Source of the DNA: an uncultured Eubacteriaceae bacterium
Lineage (GTDB): Bacteria > Bacillota > Clostridia > Lachnospirales > CAG-274
Length of the DNA stretch: 64,000 nt
Reading direction: 5' to 3'
Assembly: GCA_946497035.1 (NCBI GenBank)
Contig: CAMMIW010000001.1
Span: forward strand, 62,001-126,000
Shown: positions 9,590-19,796 of the stretch, piece after piece
Position numbering within the stretch: position 1 is the first letter of the stretch
Layout: each line of letters opens with the position of its first letter
Made by a program: the position numbers and the translations under genes
The notes under the pieces: model-generated
Database searches by the model: none
Told to the model about the DNA's origin: nothing
What the model saw: the letters and a program-made list of their open reading frames with translations, nothing else

Positions 9590-9611
9590 AATTACCTCTT
9601 TAATAATTGTT

Positions 9612-9683
9612 AAACTTTAGTTTTATAATAAACGTTGTTTATACTTTCCTTTTTATTAAACCCTAATAATTAAAAAATCTCAA
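9612..9683 (-). repeat. Intergenic hairpin element, copy C
   Basis: On the minus strand the block TTTTTTAATTATTAGGG is followed by TTTAATAAAAAGGAAAG. Then comes a hairpin with arms ATAAAC and GTTTAT (9628-9642) and a small hairpin AAACT/AGTTT (9612-9623). It lies downstream of the flavodiiron terminator and immediately before the small membrane protein gene. Confidence 0.55.
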
Positions 9684-9688
9684 ATATT

Positions 9689-9719
9689 AAAAGACTGTAG
9701 ATTTTTTCTACAGTCTTTT
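9689..9719 (-). terminator. Terminator after flavodiiron gene
   Basis: A perfect 12-bp stem, AAAAGACTGTAG and CTACAGTCTTTT, with a 7-base loop. It starts 5 bases after the stop codon and its arms end in A and T runs. Confidence 0.85.
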
Positions 9720-9723
9720 AATA

Positions 9724-10908
9724 TTATATATTTAAGCTATTAGCAAATTCTTTACCAAAATTATAAGCTTGTTCTTTTTGCTCACTAGAAGGATTAAAAA
9801 GTATTTTTAATGGCTCTAAAGGCATTTTAAATTTAAGCTGCTTAAATCTGCCTTCTACATTAGATATACCTGCACCATTCCAACCGTAAGATCCAAAAAC
9901 ACCTGCTTTTAAACCTTTATGCACGTTAGCATTAAGTGATACTAATATATCCCAAACTGGAGGTAAAGTATCATCTGCTATAGTAGGTGTTCCTATTAAA
10001 AGACCTTTACAAATACCAATATTCGCCAAAACTTCTGATTTATCTGCTGTTTCTAAATCATAAAGTTTTACTTTAATACCTGTTTCCTCTGCACCTTTAG
10101 CAACCTCTTCTGCTAAAACTTTTGTATAACCATAAGCAGATACATAGCCCACTACTAATTCATCTACTTTTTCGTTTTTAGACCATTGTCTGTAATATTC
10201 TATATATTTGTCTAAATCTTTTCTAAGAACTGGCCCGTGGCCTGGACAAATAGTTTCTATTTCTAAATCTTTAATTTTATCTAAAGCTTTTTGTATATAT
10301 TCTTTAAAAGGCCCCATTATACAATCAAAATAATATTTATAAGCATCTAAAAAGTCGCCTTCTATTAAATCATTAAATACTTTTTCATCACAATAATGAC
10401 AACCAAATGAATCGCAAGTAAATAATGTTTTATCTTCTTTAATATAAGTATACATAGAATCTGGCCAATGTAAATAAGGTACACTTAAAAATGTTAAAGT
10501 TTTATTACCAAGGCTAATTTCTTCCCCATCTTTTACTATTTGGCTTTTAAAATCTTTGTTAGTTATTTCTTTTAAAAATTTTATAGCAAAAGCCGAACCA
10601 ACTATAGTCATATCTGGATTAATATCTAAAAGTTTTTCTATAGCTCCTGTATGATCTGGCTCTGTATGATTTACCACTAAGTAATCTATTTTTTCAGGTG
10701 ATGTTATATCATTTAGTCTTTCTAAATGCTCATCAAAAAATTTACCTTTAGCAGCTTCTATAAGGGCTGTTTTTTCACTACCTTTAACAACGTAAGAGTT
10801 ATAAGTTGTGCCATATTCTGTATACATAACAACATCGAAAACTCTAATGTCAAAATCTAATGCTCCAACCCAAAATATATCATCTCTAACTTTTAAATGA
10901 CCCTTCAT
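9724..10908 (-). CDS. A-type flavoprotein (flavodiiron, FprA family)
   Basis: A cytoplasmic protein of 394 residues. An N-terminal metallo-beta-lactamase-like di-iron domain carries the ligand motif NHTEPDHTG near 80-88 and further ligands in FGCHYCD and CPGHGP. A flavodoxin domain from about residue 250 begins VGYVSAYGYTKVLAEEV. Flavodiiron proteins reduce oxygen or nitric oxide to protect anaerobes. Electrons usually come from rubredoxin, and no rubredoxin domain is fused here. The gene is monocistronic with a strong terminator. Confidence 0.92.
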   Translation of the reverse strand: MKGHLKVRDDIFWVGALDFDIRVFDVVMYTEYGTTYNSYVVKGSEKTALIEAAKGKFFDEHLERLNDITSPEKIDYLVVNHTEPDHTGAIEKLLDINPDMTIVGSAFAIKFLKEITNKDFKSQIVKDGEEISLGNKTLTFLSVPYLHWPDSMYTYIKEDKTLFTCDSFGCHYCDEKVFNDLIEGDFLDAYKYYFDCIMGPFKEYIQKALDKIKDLEIETICPGHGPVLRKDLDKYIEYYRQWSKNEKVDELVVGYVSAYGYTKVLAEEVAKGAEETGIKVKLYDLETADKSEVLANIGICKGLLIGTPTIADDTLPPVWDILVSLNANVHKGLKAGVFGSYGWNGAGISNVEGRFKQLKFKMPLEPLKILFNPSSEQKEQAYNFGKEFANSLNI

Positions 10909-10989
10909 TTATTTTACACTCCCTTTAAATATAATTATATCATTTTACTACTTAATATATAATACAATATCCAACTAAAAAAGTCAAGT

Positions 10990-11715
10990 TTATTTAACAA
11001 TTTTTTCACATATTTTTTTTAAATAAGCTATTTCTTCTTTAGTTAAATATCTATATTCTCCTATATTTAAATTTCCAATATTTATTTTATCTACAGCTAT
11101 TCTTTTTAAATTAACAACTTTATGGCCTATGGCATCACACATCTTTCTAACTTGTCTATTTCTACCTTCTGTTATAATTATTTTTAGGGTAGAATATTTA
11201 TTGTCTTTTTCTAATATTTGTATATTAGCAGGTGCGGTTTTATAATCATCTATAATTAAACCTTTTTTAAATTTTTCTAATTTTTCTTTTGTAGGTGTTC
11301 CATAAACTTTAGCTATATATACTTTTTTTATATTATGTTTAGGGTGTGTTAATTTATACGTTAAATCTCCATCATTTGTTAATATTAAAAGACCAGATGT
11401 ATCATAATCTAACCTACCAACAGGTACAACACGCTCTTTTATATTTATATAATCAAAAACAGTTTTTCTATCAAATTGTTCTTTAGCCGTTGTAACACAA
11501 CCTACCGGTTTATTTAACATAATATAAACTTTTTTATCTTCTATTTTTACAAGTTTATTTTTAAAATAAACTTTATCATTTTTCTCATCTACTTTAAATC
11601 CTAGTTGAGTTATAATTTTACCATTTACAGTTATATCACCTTGCAATATATGTTCTTCTGCTTTTCTTCTAGAGCATATACCACAATCTGCTAAAAATTT
11701 TTGCAACCTAATCAA
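10990..11715 (-). CDS. rluB: RluB/RsuA-family rRNA pseudouridine synthase
   Basis: A protein of 241 residues. The N-terminal S4 RNA-binding domain (RLQKFLADCGICSRRKAEE) is followed by the synthase domain with the catalytic motif GRLDYDTSGLL, Asp at 103. The family modifies 23S (RluB) or 16S (RsuA) rRNA uridines; the short Gram-positive form is usually called RluB. The start codon is TTG at 11715, preceded by AAAGGAGAT at normal spacing; no ATG fits. It lies 16 bases downstream of hemW, at the end of the lepA-hemW-rluB cluster. Confidence 0.88.
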   Translation of the reverse strand: MIRLQKFLADCGICSRRKAEEHILQGDITVNGKIITQLGFKVDEKNDKVYFKNKLVKIEDKKVYIMLNKPVGCVTTAKEQFDRKTVFDYINIKERVVPVGRLDYDTSGLLILTNDGDLTYKLTHPKHNIKKVYIAKVYGTPTKEKLEKFKKGLIIDDYKTAPANIQILEKDNKYSTLKIIITEGRNRQVRKMCDAIGHKVVNLKRIAVDKINIGNLNIGEYRYLTKEEIAYLKKICEKIVK

Positions 11716-11730
11716 AATTTTATCTCCTTT

Positions 11731-12852
11731 TTATATAAATTCTGAAAAAATAACATTAGAAATATCTATACCTTTTTTAGATAATTTTAAATAATCTCCT
11801 TCTTCTATCAGAAAACCACTTTTTATAAATTTATCAATTTCTGTTTTATAAATAGAATTTATATCAACATTAAACTGTTTATAAAAATCAGACTTTTTAA
11901 TACCCTCTGTCATTCTAAGTCCCAAAAACATAAATTCACTATACATATGCCTTTTTTCTAATATTTCTATTTCTCTATTATTTTTAAAATTTATATAATC
12001 ATTAAAATTATTTGTATTTATTATTCTTTTTTCATCTATTAAAGAGCTCGCTCCAAGCCCAAAACCTATATATTCTTTTCTAGTCCAATAAGTTATATTA
12101 TGTTTACATTGTTTTTTTGGCTTACAAAAATTAGATATTTCGTATAAATTATATCCATTTTTTTCTAAAATATCTATAGCCATATAATATAGCTTTCTAT
12201 CTAATTCATCATTAAATAGCTCTAGCTCCCCTTTTTCATACATATTATAAAATTTTGTTCCTTCTTCTAAAATAAGGCTATATGTAGATATATGTTCAGG
12301 GTTTAATTTAACTATATTGTTTAAAGTTTCTTTAAAATCTGTTTCCGTTTGGCTAGGCAAAGAAAACATTAAATCTACATTAACATTATTAAAACCAACT
12401 TTTCTAATATTTTCATAGTTTTGTAAAAATTGTTCTATTGTATGTATTCTACCTATTTTCTTTAACAATCTATTTTGATAAGCTTGTAAGCCAAGGCTTA
12501 TTCTATTTATATTGCTATCTTTAAAATTTTTTATTTTATTATAACATAATGTGCCAGGGTTTGCCTCTATTGTAAATTCTACCTTTTCATCCACTTTAAA
12601 TAAAGAATATATTTTATTGGCAATACCTTCTATATAACCAATAGGTAATATAGAAGGTGTTCCACCACCGATAAATATAGTTTTTATAATATATTTATCT
12701 TTATTAAAAATAGCAAATTGTTCTATTTCTTTTAAAAGGGCTATTTGATATTGCTCAAAATATTGTTCTTTACCTTTAAAAGATAAAAAATCACAATAAA
12801 AACATTTTTCCGTACAAAATGGTATGTGTATATATATGCTTAAATCTTTCAT
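11731..12852 (-). CDS. hemW: Radical SAM protein HemW (HemN-like)
   Basis: A protein of 373 residues. The radical-SAM cluster motif HIPFCTEKCFYCDF gives Cys13, Cys17 and Cys20, followed by IFIGGGTPS. A HemN-type C-terminal domain follows. Single-operon linkage directly behind lepA is the classical position of HemW, which is linked to heme handling rather than being a true coproporphyrinogen oxidase. That functional statement is family knowledge. The start ATG is three bases after the lepA stop, so translation is probably coupled. Confidence 0.9.
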   Translation of the reverse strand: MKDLSIYIHIPFCTEKCFYCDFLSFKGKEQYFEQYQIALLKEIEQFAIFNKDKYIIKTIFIGGGTPSILPIGYIEGIANKIYSLFKVDEKVEFTIEANPGTLCYNKIKNFKDSNINRISLGLQAYQNRLLKKIGRIHTIEQFLQNYENIRKVGFNNVNVDLMFSLPSQTETDFKETLNNIVKLNPEHISTYSLILEEGTKFYNMYEKGELELFNDELDRKLYYMAIDILEKNGYNLYEISNFCKPKKQCKHNITYWTRKEYIGFGLGASSLIDEKRIINTNNFNDYINFKNNREIEILEKRHMYSEFMFLGLRMTEGIKKSDFYKQFNVDINSIYKTEIDKFIKSGFLIEEGDYLKLSKKGIDISNVIFSEFI

Positions 12853-12855
12853 TTT

Positions 12856-14670
12856 TTACTCTTCTTCTAATTTTAATACACTCATAAAAGCTGCTTGTGG
12901 TACTTCTACATTGCCAATTTGACGCATTCTCTTTTTACCTTCTTTTTGCTTTTCAAGGAGCTTTCTTTTACGGCTAATATCTCCACCATAACATTTTGCT
13001 AACACGTCTTTTCTCATAGCACTAATAGTTTCTCTAGCTATAATTTTATTTCCAATAGCAGCCTGTATAGGTATTTCAAAAAGATGTCTTGGTATCTCTT
13101 TTTTAAGCTTTTCTGCCATTTTTCTACCTCTTTCTTGAGCAGAAGATTCATGTACGATAAAGCTTAAAGCATCTACAACCTCTCTATTAACGAGCATATC
13201 TAATTTAACAAGCTTAGATTCAAAATATCCTATTATTTCATAATCAAAAGATGCATAGCCTCTTGAGCGAGATTTTAAAACATCAAAAAAGTCATATATA
13301 ATTTCATTAAGAGGTATATTATATGTTAAAACTGCTCTAGTTTCTTCTAAATATTCCATACCTATATATTCACCTCTACGTTGTTGGCAAAGCTCCATTA
13401 TAGAACCTATATATTCACTAGGCAACATAATTTCTGCCTTAACTATTGGCTCTTCCATTTTTGTTATAGTGGTAACATCTGGAAAATCACTAGGATTAGA
13501 AATATTTAAACATTCTCCATTAGTTAAATGTATTTTATATATAACACTAGGTGCTGTAGTAACTAAGTCTAGGTTATATTCTCTTTCTAACCTTTCTTGT
13601 ATAATCTCTAAATGTAGCAACCCTAAAAATCCACATCTAAAGCCAAAGCCTAAAGCTACAGAAGTTTCTGCCTCAAATTGTAAAGAAGCATCATTTAATT
13701 GTAATTTTTCTAAAGCATCTCTTAAATCTTGATATTTTGAGCCATCAGCGGGAAAAATACCACAATAAACCATAGGGTTAACCTTTTTATAACCTGGTAA
13801 GCTCTCTTTAACAGGATTATTAGCATCTGTTATAGTATCGCCTATGCGAGTATCTCTTACATTTTTTATACTAGCAGTTAAATAACCTACCTCTCCCGCT
13901 TTAAGCTCCTCTGTTGGTATAAACCTACCTGGGCCAAATACACCAACTTCTACAACTTCAAACTCTTTTTCTGTTGCCATAAATCTAACTTTTGTACCTT
14001 TTTTAACAGTTCCATCAAAAACACGCATAAAAACTATAACACCTTTATATGCATCATAAAAACTGTCAAATATTAATGCTTTTAAAGGTGCTTTTTCATC
14101 ACCTTTAGGTGCGGGTACGTTAGATATAATTCTTTCAAAAACTTGTTCTATGTTAAGATCTGCTTTTGCTGATATTAAAGGGGCATCTTCTGCCTCTATA
14201 CCTATAATATCTTCTATTTCTTTTATAACTCTTTCAGGACAAGCGCTAGGTAAATCTATTTTATTTATAACAGGCAGTACCTCTAAATTATTATCTATTG
14301 CAAGATAAACATTAGCCAAAGTTTGAGCTTCTACACCTTGTGCCGCATCTACTACTAATATAGCACCATCACAAGCAGCAAGGCTCCTAGATACTTCATA
14401 GTTAAAATCTACGTGGCCTGGTGTATCTATAAGGTTTAATGTATATTCTTCTCCGTCATTAGCCTTATATATAAGCCTAACCGCTTGAGCTTTTATAGTT
14501 ATACCTCTTTCTCTCTCTAAGTCCATATTATCTAAAACTTGAGCTTGCATCTCTCTCTCTGTTAAAAGGCCAGATTTTTGAATAAGTCTATCTGCAAGTG
14601 TAGATTTGCCGTGATCTATATGAGCAATTATGCTAAAGTTTCTTATTTTTTCTTGTCTACTTAAAGCCAT
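12856..14670 (-). CDS. lepA: Elongation factor 4 (LepA)
   Basis: A ribosomal back-translocating GTPase of 604 residues. The G1 motif AHIDHGKST is near 16-24, and the G2 Thr lies in RGITIK. G3 is DTPGHVDF and G4 is NKID, followed by EF-G-like domains and the LepA-specific C-terminal domain ending near the [20 protein letters not shown] block. The length is normal for the family. The ribosome site TGGAGGAT precedes the ATG. It heads the lepA-hemW-rluB cluster on the minus strand. Confidence 0.97.
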   Translation of the reverse strand: MALSRQEKIRNFSIIAHIDHGKSTLADRLIQKSGLLTEREMQAQVLDNMDLERERGITIKAQAVRLIYKANDGEEYTLNLIDTPGHVDFNYEVSRSLAACDGAILVVDAAQGVEAQTLANVYLAIDNNLEVLPVINKIDLPSACPERVIKEIEDIIGIEAEDAPLISAKADLNIEQVFERIISNVPAPKGDEKAPLKALIFDSFYDAYKGVIVFMRVFDGTVKKGTKVRFMATEKEFEVVEVGVFGPGRFIPTEELKAGEVGYLTASIKNVRDTRIGDTITDANNPVKESLPGYKKVNPMVYCGIFPADGSKYQDLRDALEKLQLNDASLQFEAETSVALGFGFRCGFLGLLHLEIIQERLEREYNLDLVTTAPSVIYKIHLTNGECLNISNPSDFPDVTTITKMEEPIVKAEIMLPSEYIGSIMELCQQRRGEYIGMEYLEETRAVLTYNIPLNEIIYDFFDVLKSRSRGYASFDYEIIGYFESKLVKLDMLVNREVVDALSFIVHESSAQERGRKMAEKLKKEIPRHLFEIPIQAAIGNKIIARETISAMRKDVLAKCYGGDISRKRKLLEKQKEGKKRMRQIGNVEVPQAAFMSVLKLEEE

Positions 14671-14777
14671 TTTTATCCTCCATTTATATTTTATTAAATT
14701 TTATTATCAAATTATAATATTATAGCATATTTTAACCAAAAAATCTATTATTTTATAATTTAATTTTATATATTAAT

Positions 14778-17700
14778 TTACATAATTATTTTTGTACCAT
14801 TTTCACTAGATATAACGTTTATTTTGTTTTGCACTCTATTTTTTATTTCATCAATATGGGTAATAATACCTACACTAATATTGCTAGTTTGTAGCTCCTC
14901 CAACGTGTTAATAACTACATCTAAAGTGTTGTTATCTAATGTGCCAAAGCCTTCATCTAAAAAGAATATTTCTAAAGGTGCATTATTTTTAAGCTGTATT
15001 TTGCTAGATAAAGATAAAGCAAGACTTAAAGATGCCATAAAAACCTCCCCACCAGATAAACTTCTCGGGCTTCTTATTATTCCACCATTATAATTATCTT
15101 TTATAACAAAATTATTATCCAAAAGCTCTAAAGAATATTTACTTCGGCTCATATTAAAAAGCCTTTTGCTAGCATCTAAAACAATATGCTTAAGATATCT
15201 ATTAGCTACATATTCTACAAATATGCCACCTTTGTTTAAATCGGAAAGCTCTTTTAATAAATCTAGCTTTTTTTCTTCTTCTTTTATTATTTTTGTAGTT
15301 TTTTCTATTTTTTCAAAAATTTCTTCCTTTTGAGATATATTTATTTTTAATGTTGTTATATTTTGTATTAGCTCTTTATTTTGGCTTAATAAATTTTGTT
15401 TTTCGTTACATATATTTTTTATATTTTCATTTAATGTGCTTATATTTATGTTTTTATCAATATTTAAAATTTGTAGCTCTTCTTCTATTCTTTTTACATT
15501 GTAACTATAATCGTCATATTTTTCTCTATAGCTTTTTATTTTTTCCTCATAAAATTGTTTTTTATCTCTTTCATTATAGCTTTTTAAAACTTGTTCACTA
15601 TTTTGAAAATTGCTTTTTTGTATAAATTCATCTATATAAGTAGATTTTTTACTAATATTTTCTTTGTTTATTTTTAAGTTTATTAAGCTATCATTTATAT
15701 CTTTTTCTAATATATTTTTTTGTTGCAACAATTTATCAAATAAATTTTTATATTTTTCTTCGTTTAATAAAATATCTTCTATTTGTTTCTCTATATTTAA
15801 TATATATTTATTAGGTTCTTCATTGTAAGATAAATTTTTTATTTTTATACTAATATCTTTTATAGTGTTTTCCTTTTCTTCTTTTTTAGTTTGTAAAAAT
15901 ATTTCATCTTTTTCTAAATTATTAAGGTTATTTAAAATAACATTATTTTCTTTATCAATATTATCTATTTGTTTAGTTATACATAAATATTTTTCATTAT
16001 TTTCACTAATAGTATTTTCTATATTTAATATGTCAGCATATTTTTCATCAAAGTTTTTTGTATTTAAAGTTTTATAATAATAATTTAAGTTATCATTAAT
16101 ATTGTTTAATAAATTATTATTATTTTCTAATTCTTTTATTTTTTCATCTTTTATTTTTTCTATATTTTCTTTAGATATATTTATAGCATTTAATTTTTCT
16201 TTTAAGCTATTAAAATTATCTTCATAAGAAAATAAGTTTTTTAAAATTTCATCAATATTATATATATAATCATTATTAAAATTTGAATAATCTTGTATAT
16301 TATATTTTATAGATATATTTTTTATATTTTCAATAGTTTTACAAATAATATTATTATCAAATTTTAAATTGTTTATATATTTTTCATTTTCTTTAAAAAT
16401 ATTTTCATTTTCTGCTTTTTTATTATTTAAAGTAGCTATGATATTATCTAAAATAATATTAATTGGTTGTGGGTGTTCTTTAGAGCCACAAAGTGGGCAA
16501 GGTTTATTATTTATTAAATTTTTAGCTAAATCTTGTAAAATTTCTTTATTCTCTTGTATTTTTATTTGTATATTAAGCTCTTTTATATTATTTTGTATAT
16601 TTTCATTTTCATTTTCTTTATTTTTAATTAAAATATTATTATTTTTTATTTCATTTTCCAAATTGTTAATATTATTTATAATAATACTTTTTATTATATT
16701 TTGTATATTAAATATTTGTTTATTTATATTTAATATTTCATCTTCATATTTTTGCATCTTTTCATCATATAAACTTAAATTTTCTTTTAGCTCATTTATT
16801 TTATTATTTACATTTTGCTTTTCTTCTTCTAATCTTATAGCTTTTTTTAAATCTTCTTTTAAATTATTGTCTATTTTGTTTTCTTCATTAAATTTAATTA
16901 TAAATCCTATTTCTTCTTTTAAAGAAAATTTTTTATTTTCTATTGCTAAAATTTTATTACTATATGTATCTTTTTGTAAAGATATATTTTTTAATTTTTC
17001 ATTTATATTTAATATATCTTTTTGTAGTAAATTTTGCTCATTTATAAAATTTATACATTGTTGTAAATCTTGCTTAATTTTATCTAATTTAGGTTTTTCT
17101 TCATCTTTTTTAATTTTATAATAATTATATTTTTTTTCTATATTTTTATATTCTTCTTCTACATTTTTAAATTTTTCTTCTAATATATTTTTATTATTTA
17201 AAACTTTTTCATTTTCTTTCAATATATTATCTAATTCTAATATATGAGGTGCTATTTTTTCTGCCTCTAATATATTATTTAAACTTTTTTCAAAATTTAA
17301 AACAGTATCTTTATAAGGTATAAGTTGTTCTAGTTTATCTTTATAAATAGCTAAATTTTCTTTTAATTTTAAAATATTATTAAAATGTTTTTCCTCTTTT
17401 TCAATATTTTCAATTTTTATATTTATATTAGATAATAGGTTTTCTTTCTCTTTTAAAATATATTTTTGTTGGTTTATATTATCTAAAGATACCTCTCCAT
17501 AAAATTCTATTTCTTTTTTTAAATTATTAACTATATTTTCTTGATTAGATTTTTTTTCATTTATTTTATCTTTAAGCTTATCCCCATATTTTTCTAAGCT
17601 AAAAATTCTTTGTAACATTTTTCTCTTATCGCTATTTTCAAGCATTAAAAACTCACTAAATTTTCCTTGTGGCAAAACAACCGCCTTTGTAAAATCTTCA

Positions 17701-18131
17701 TAGCTAAGGCCTAATAAATTTATTATATAGTTTTCTACATCTTTCTTTTTATCTGCTAAAATTTCTTTTTCATTGTCTTTAAAAATAGAAAACCTTATTA
17801 TATCAGATTTTATATCACCTTTATTTGTTCTTTTAAATTGTCTAACTACCTCATAAAAAATTTCATCTTTACCATTTTTTATAGAAAAAATAAATTCTAT
17901 TTTACCATTATTTCTGCTAAGGTTTAAAAAATCTCCGTTACCGTTTTTTCCATCATATCTTACAATTTTACCGTATAAAGCTAACGTTATACAATCTATT
18001 ATAGTAGATTTTCCACTACCTGTATCTCCAAATATACCAAACATACCTTTTTCTAAAATTTTAGAAAAATCTATTTGTTGAATTTCATTAAAACTGTTTA
18101 TACCTGTTATTTTAAGCATCTGTGGTTTCAT
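14778..18131 (-). CDS. sbcC: Exonuclease subunit SbcC
   Basis: A protein of 1117 residues, the ATPase subunit of the SbcCD nuclease that processes DNA hairpins and double-strand ends. The N-terminal Walker A GDTGSGKST is near 35-43. Two very long coiled coils flank the zinc hook CPLC near residue 545, and the C-terminal half carries the signature LSGGEVF and Walker B FFLDEGFGTLD. The coiled coils are extremely rich in N, K, I and E, as expected in an AT-rich genome. The ATG at 18131 overlaps the end of sbcD by 20 bases and sits after GGAGGAGGTGAT. Confidence 0.95.
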   Translation of the reverse strand: MKPQMLKITGINSFNEIQQIDFSKILEKGMFGIFGDTGSGKSTIIDCITLALYGKIVRYDGKNGNGDFLNLSRNNGKIEFIFSIKNGKDEIFYEVVRQFKRTNKGDIKSDIIRFSIFKDNEKEILADKKKDVENYIINLLGLSYEDFTKAVVLPQGKFSEFLMLENSDKRKMLQRIFSLEKYGDKLKDKINEKKSNQENIVNNLKKEIEFYGEVSLDNINQQKYILKEKENLLSNINIKIENIEKEEKHFNNILKLKENLAIYKDKLEQLIPYKDTVLNFEKSLNNILEAEKIAPHILELDNILKENEKVLNNKNILEEKFKNVEEEYKNIEKKYNYYKIKKDEEKPKLDKIKQDLQQCINFINEQNLLQKDILNINEKLKNISLQKDTYSNKILAIENKKFSLKEEIGFIIKFNEENKIDNNLKEDLKKAIRLEEEKQNVNNKINELKENLSLYDEKMQKYEDEILNINKQIFNIQNIIKSIIINNINNLENEIKNNNILIKNKENENENIQNNIKELNIQIKIQENKEILQDLAKNLINNKPCPLCGSKEHPQPINIILDNIIATLNNKKAENENIFKENEKYINNLKFDNNIICKTIENIKNISIKYNIQDYSNFNNDYIYNIDEILKNLFSYEDNFNSLKEKLNAINISKENIEKIKDEKIKELENNNNLLNNINDNLNYYYKTLNTKNFDEKYADILNIENTISENNEKYLCITKQIDNIDKENNVILNNLNNLEKDEIFLQTKKEEKENTIKDISIKIKNLSYNEEPNKYILNIEKQIEDILLNEEKYKNLFDKLLQQKNILEKDINDSLINLKINKENISKKSTYIDEFIQKSNFQNSEQVLKSYNERDKKQFYEEKIKSYREKYDDYSYNVKRIEEELQILNIDKNINISTLNENIKNICNEKQNLLSQNKELIQNITTLKINISQKEEIFEKIEKTTKIIKEEEKKLDLLKELSDLNKGGIFVEYVANRYLKHIVLDASKRLFNMSRSKYSLELLDNNFVIKDNYNGGIIRSPRSLSGGEVFMASLSLALSLSSKIQLKNNAPLEIFFLDEGFGTLDNNTLDVVINTLEELQTSNISVGIITHIDEIKNRVQNKINVISSENGTKIIM

Positions 18132-19347
18132 TTTCTATCACCTCCTCCTTCTCTATCTCATCTAAAATATTTAAAAATAAATCTAAAATTTCTTTTGGTG
18201 CATCTTTTCCCTTTTTATATGTATAAAAATCTTTAAATTGTTCTAAAATATTTTTTTCTTCTTCTATTTCATATATAACTTTTTCTTCTTCATCTGTTTT
18301 TAATATTATACTTATAATATCTTTTTTTATTTCTCTTAAACTTCTTATTTGTTCCCCTGTTATAAAATCTTTTGTTAAAATTTCAATAAAAGTGTAGCTA
18401 TCTTTATTAGATACACTTTGACAAAAATTTAAAGCCTGCTCATAACTATCACATTTAAAAACATCTATAGGTTTATAATCTGTAAGTGGTATTTTTTTTA
18501 ATATTGGTTGTTGGTTAGCCTTAATATCTAAAACTAAAACAACCTTTTCATAACCTATTTCACTCTGACTATATCTAATAGGCGAACCAGAGTAATAAGC
18601 CAAACAATTAGCCTCTTTCACTTGTTGGCATCTATGCAAATGTCCTAATGCAACATATTGAGTATCTTTTGGAAAAACTTTAGCATCTATAGCATAAGTT
18701 CCACCTATAGATTGTATTTTTCTTTCACTATCTGTTTCTATACCACCTTTTACAAATAAATGAGAAACTATTATATTTATAGTATCTTTACCATAATTTT
18801 TAGATAAATTATTAAGTATATCTTTTATTTTATCTGAAAATTCTTTTTGCATATTTTCTTCATCATCACTTTTAAATATTACTTGATTAATATTTTTTTC
18901 TGTAATATAAGGTATAGTTAAAAAAACTGCTTTTTCATCATTTATTTTTATTTCAAAAAAACCTTCTCCTGCCCTTGTTATTTCAAAATTTTCATATTTT
19001 CCAACATTAGCAACAGTATTAACCATACCTTGAATAATAATGCCAAATTCGTAAGCTAAAGGGCTAGGAGATATTAGCTTATTAGCACTATCGTGATTTC
19101 CAGATACAATAACAATAGGTCTTTTGCCATTTAAAGATAATCTCTTCATAGCATTAAAAAATAATTTTTCTGCCGATATAGGAGGATTTGTATTATCATA
19201 AATATCTCCGGCTATTATTATTAAATCTATATTTTCGTTATTACATATTTTTTCTAGCTCATCTACAAATTTTTCTTGTTCTTCTATTCTACAATATTTA
19301 TCTAAATATTTTCCTAAATGCCAATCAGAAGTATGTAATATTTTCAA
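18112..19347 (-). CDS. sbcD: Exonuclease subunit SbcD
   Basis: A protein of 411 residues, the Mre11-like nuclease partner of SbcC. Metallophosphoesterase motifs are HTSDWHLGK at the N-terminus, IIAGDIYDN, VSGNHDS and ALGHLHR. The start is TTG at 19347, placed after AGAGGTGAT; the protein begins exactly at the conserved MKILHTSDWH, so no other start fits. It forms a two-gene unit with sbcC. Confidence 0.94.
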   Translation of the reverse strand: MKILHTSDWHLGKYLDKYCRIEEQEKFVDELEKICNNENIDLIIIAGDIYDNTNPPISAEKLFFNAMKRLSLNGKRPIVIVSGNHDSANKLISPSPLAYEFGIIIQGMVNTVANVGKYENFEITRAGEGFFEIKINDEKAVFLTIPYITEKNINQVIFKSDDEENMQKEFSDKIKDILNNLSKNYGKDTINIIVSHLFVKGGIETDSERKIQSIGGTYAIDAKVFPKDTQYVALGHLHRCQQVKEANCLAYYSGSPIRYSQSEIGYEKVVLVLDIKANQQPILKKIPLTDYKPIDVFKCDSYEQALNFCQSVSNKDSYTFIEILTKDFITGEQIRSLREIKKDIISIILKTDEEEKVIYEIEEEKNILEQFKDFYTYKKGKDAPKEILDLFLNILDEIEKEEVIENETTDA

Positions 19348-19378
19348 AAAATCACCTCTTTACTATATAAATTTATAA

Positions 19379-19403
19379 AGGCTGAAGACAATGTCTTCAG
19401 CCT
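19379..19403 (-). terminator. Hairpin terminator after flagellar cluster
   Basis: Perfect 12-base arms AGGCTGAAGACA and TGTCTTCAGCCT with a one-base centre. On the minus strand the following tract is only moderately T-rich, so termination may be partial. Confidence 0.6.
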
Positions 19404-19406
19404 ATT

Positions 19407-19781
19407 TTACGCATCTATATCTATTGCATTATTTTGTCTAGAAAGTTGTTTATACATCATATCTGCTAAACCTATGCCACCTTCATTAGCCATCTTTTTA
19501 GTTAATTCTTGGTCTAAGCCTTCTTCAAATATTTTTTGTGCGTTACTTTTTTCAAACAAACCGCCACCAGATACAACTGTTTTTCTCATAGACTTAAACA
19601 TCATATTTAAAAAATAACTTTCAAATTTAACACAAGCTTCTTTAAGCTCTTCCTCTTTATCATTTTTCATAGCATTATCAAAGGTATTTTTAAAATTATC
19701 TACCTGTGCTTGCTCTTTTTTAATATTATTTATATCAGATAAATTTTGTGGACTTATACCTGATACGCTATTTATATTCAT
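19407..19781 (-). CDS. Rod-binding protein (FlgJ N-terminal-like)
   Basis: A protein of 124 residues. The central block ACVKFESYFLNMMFKSMRKTV and the following GLFEKSNAQKIFEEGLDQELTKKMANEGGIGLADMMYKQL match the rod-binding domain of FlgJ, here without the muramidase domain, as is usual in Clostridia. It probably caps or chaperones the flagellar rod. The start is the ATG at 19781 after GAGGTGGAT; an upstream in-frame GTG lies inside the ribosome site. It is 15 bases behind flhP. Confidence 0.85.
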   Translation of the reverse strand: MNINSVSGISPQNLSDINNIKKEQAQVDNFKNTFDNAMKNDKEEELKEACVKFESYFLNMMFKSMRKTVVSGGGLFEKSNAQKIFEEGLDQELTKKMANEGGIGLADMMYKQLSRQNNAIDIDA

Positions 19782-19796
19782 TATATCCACCTCTTA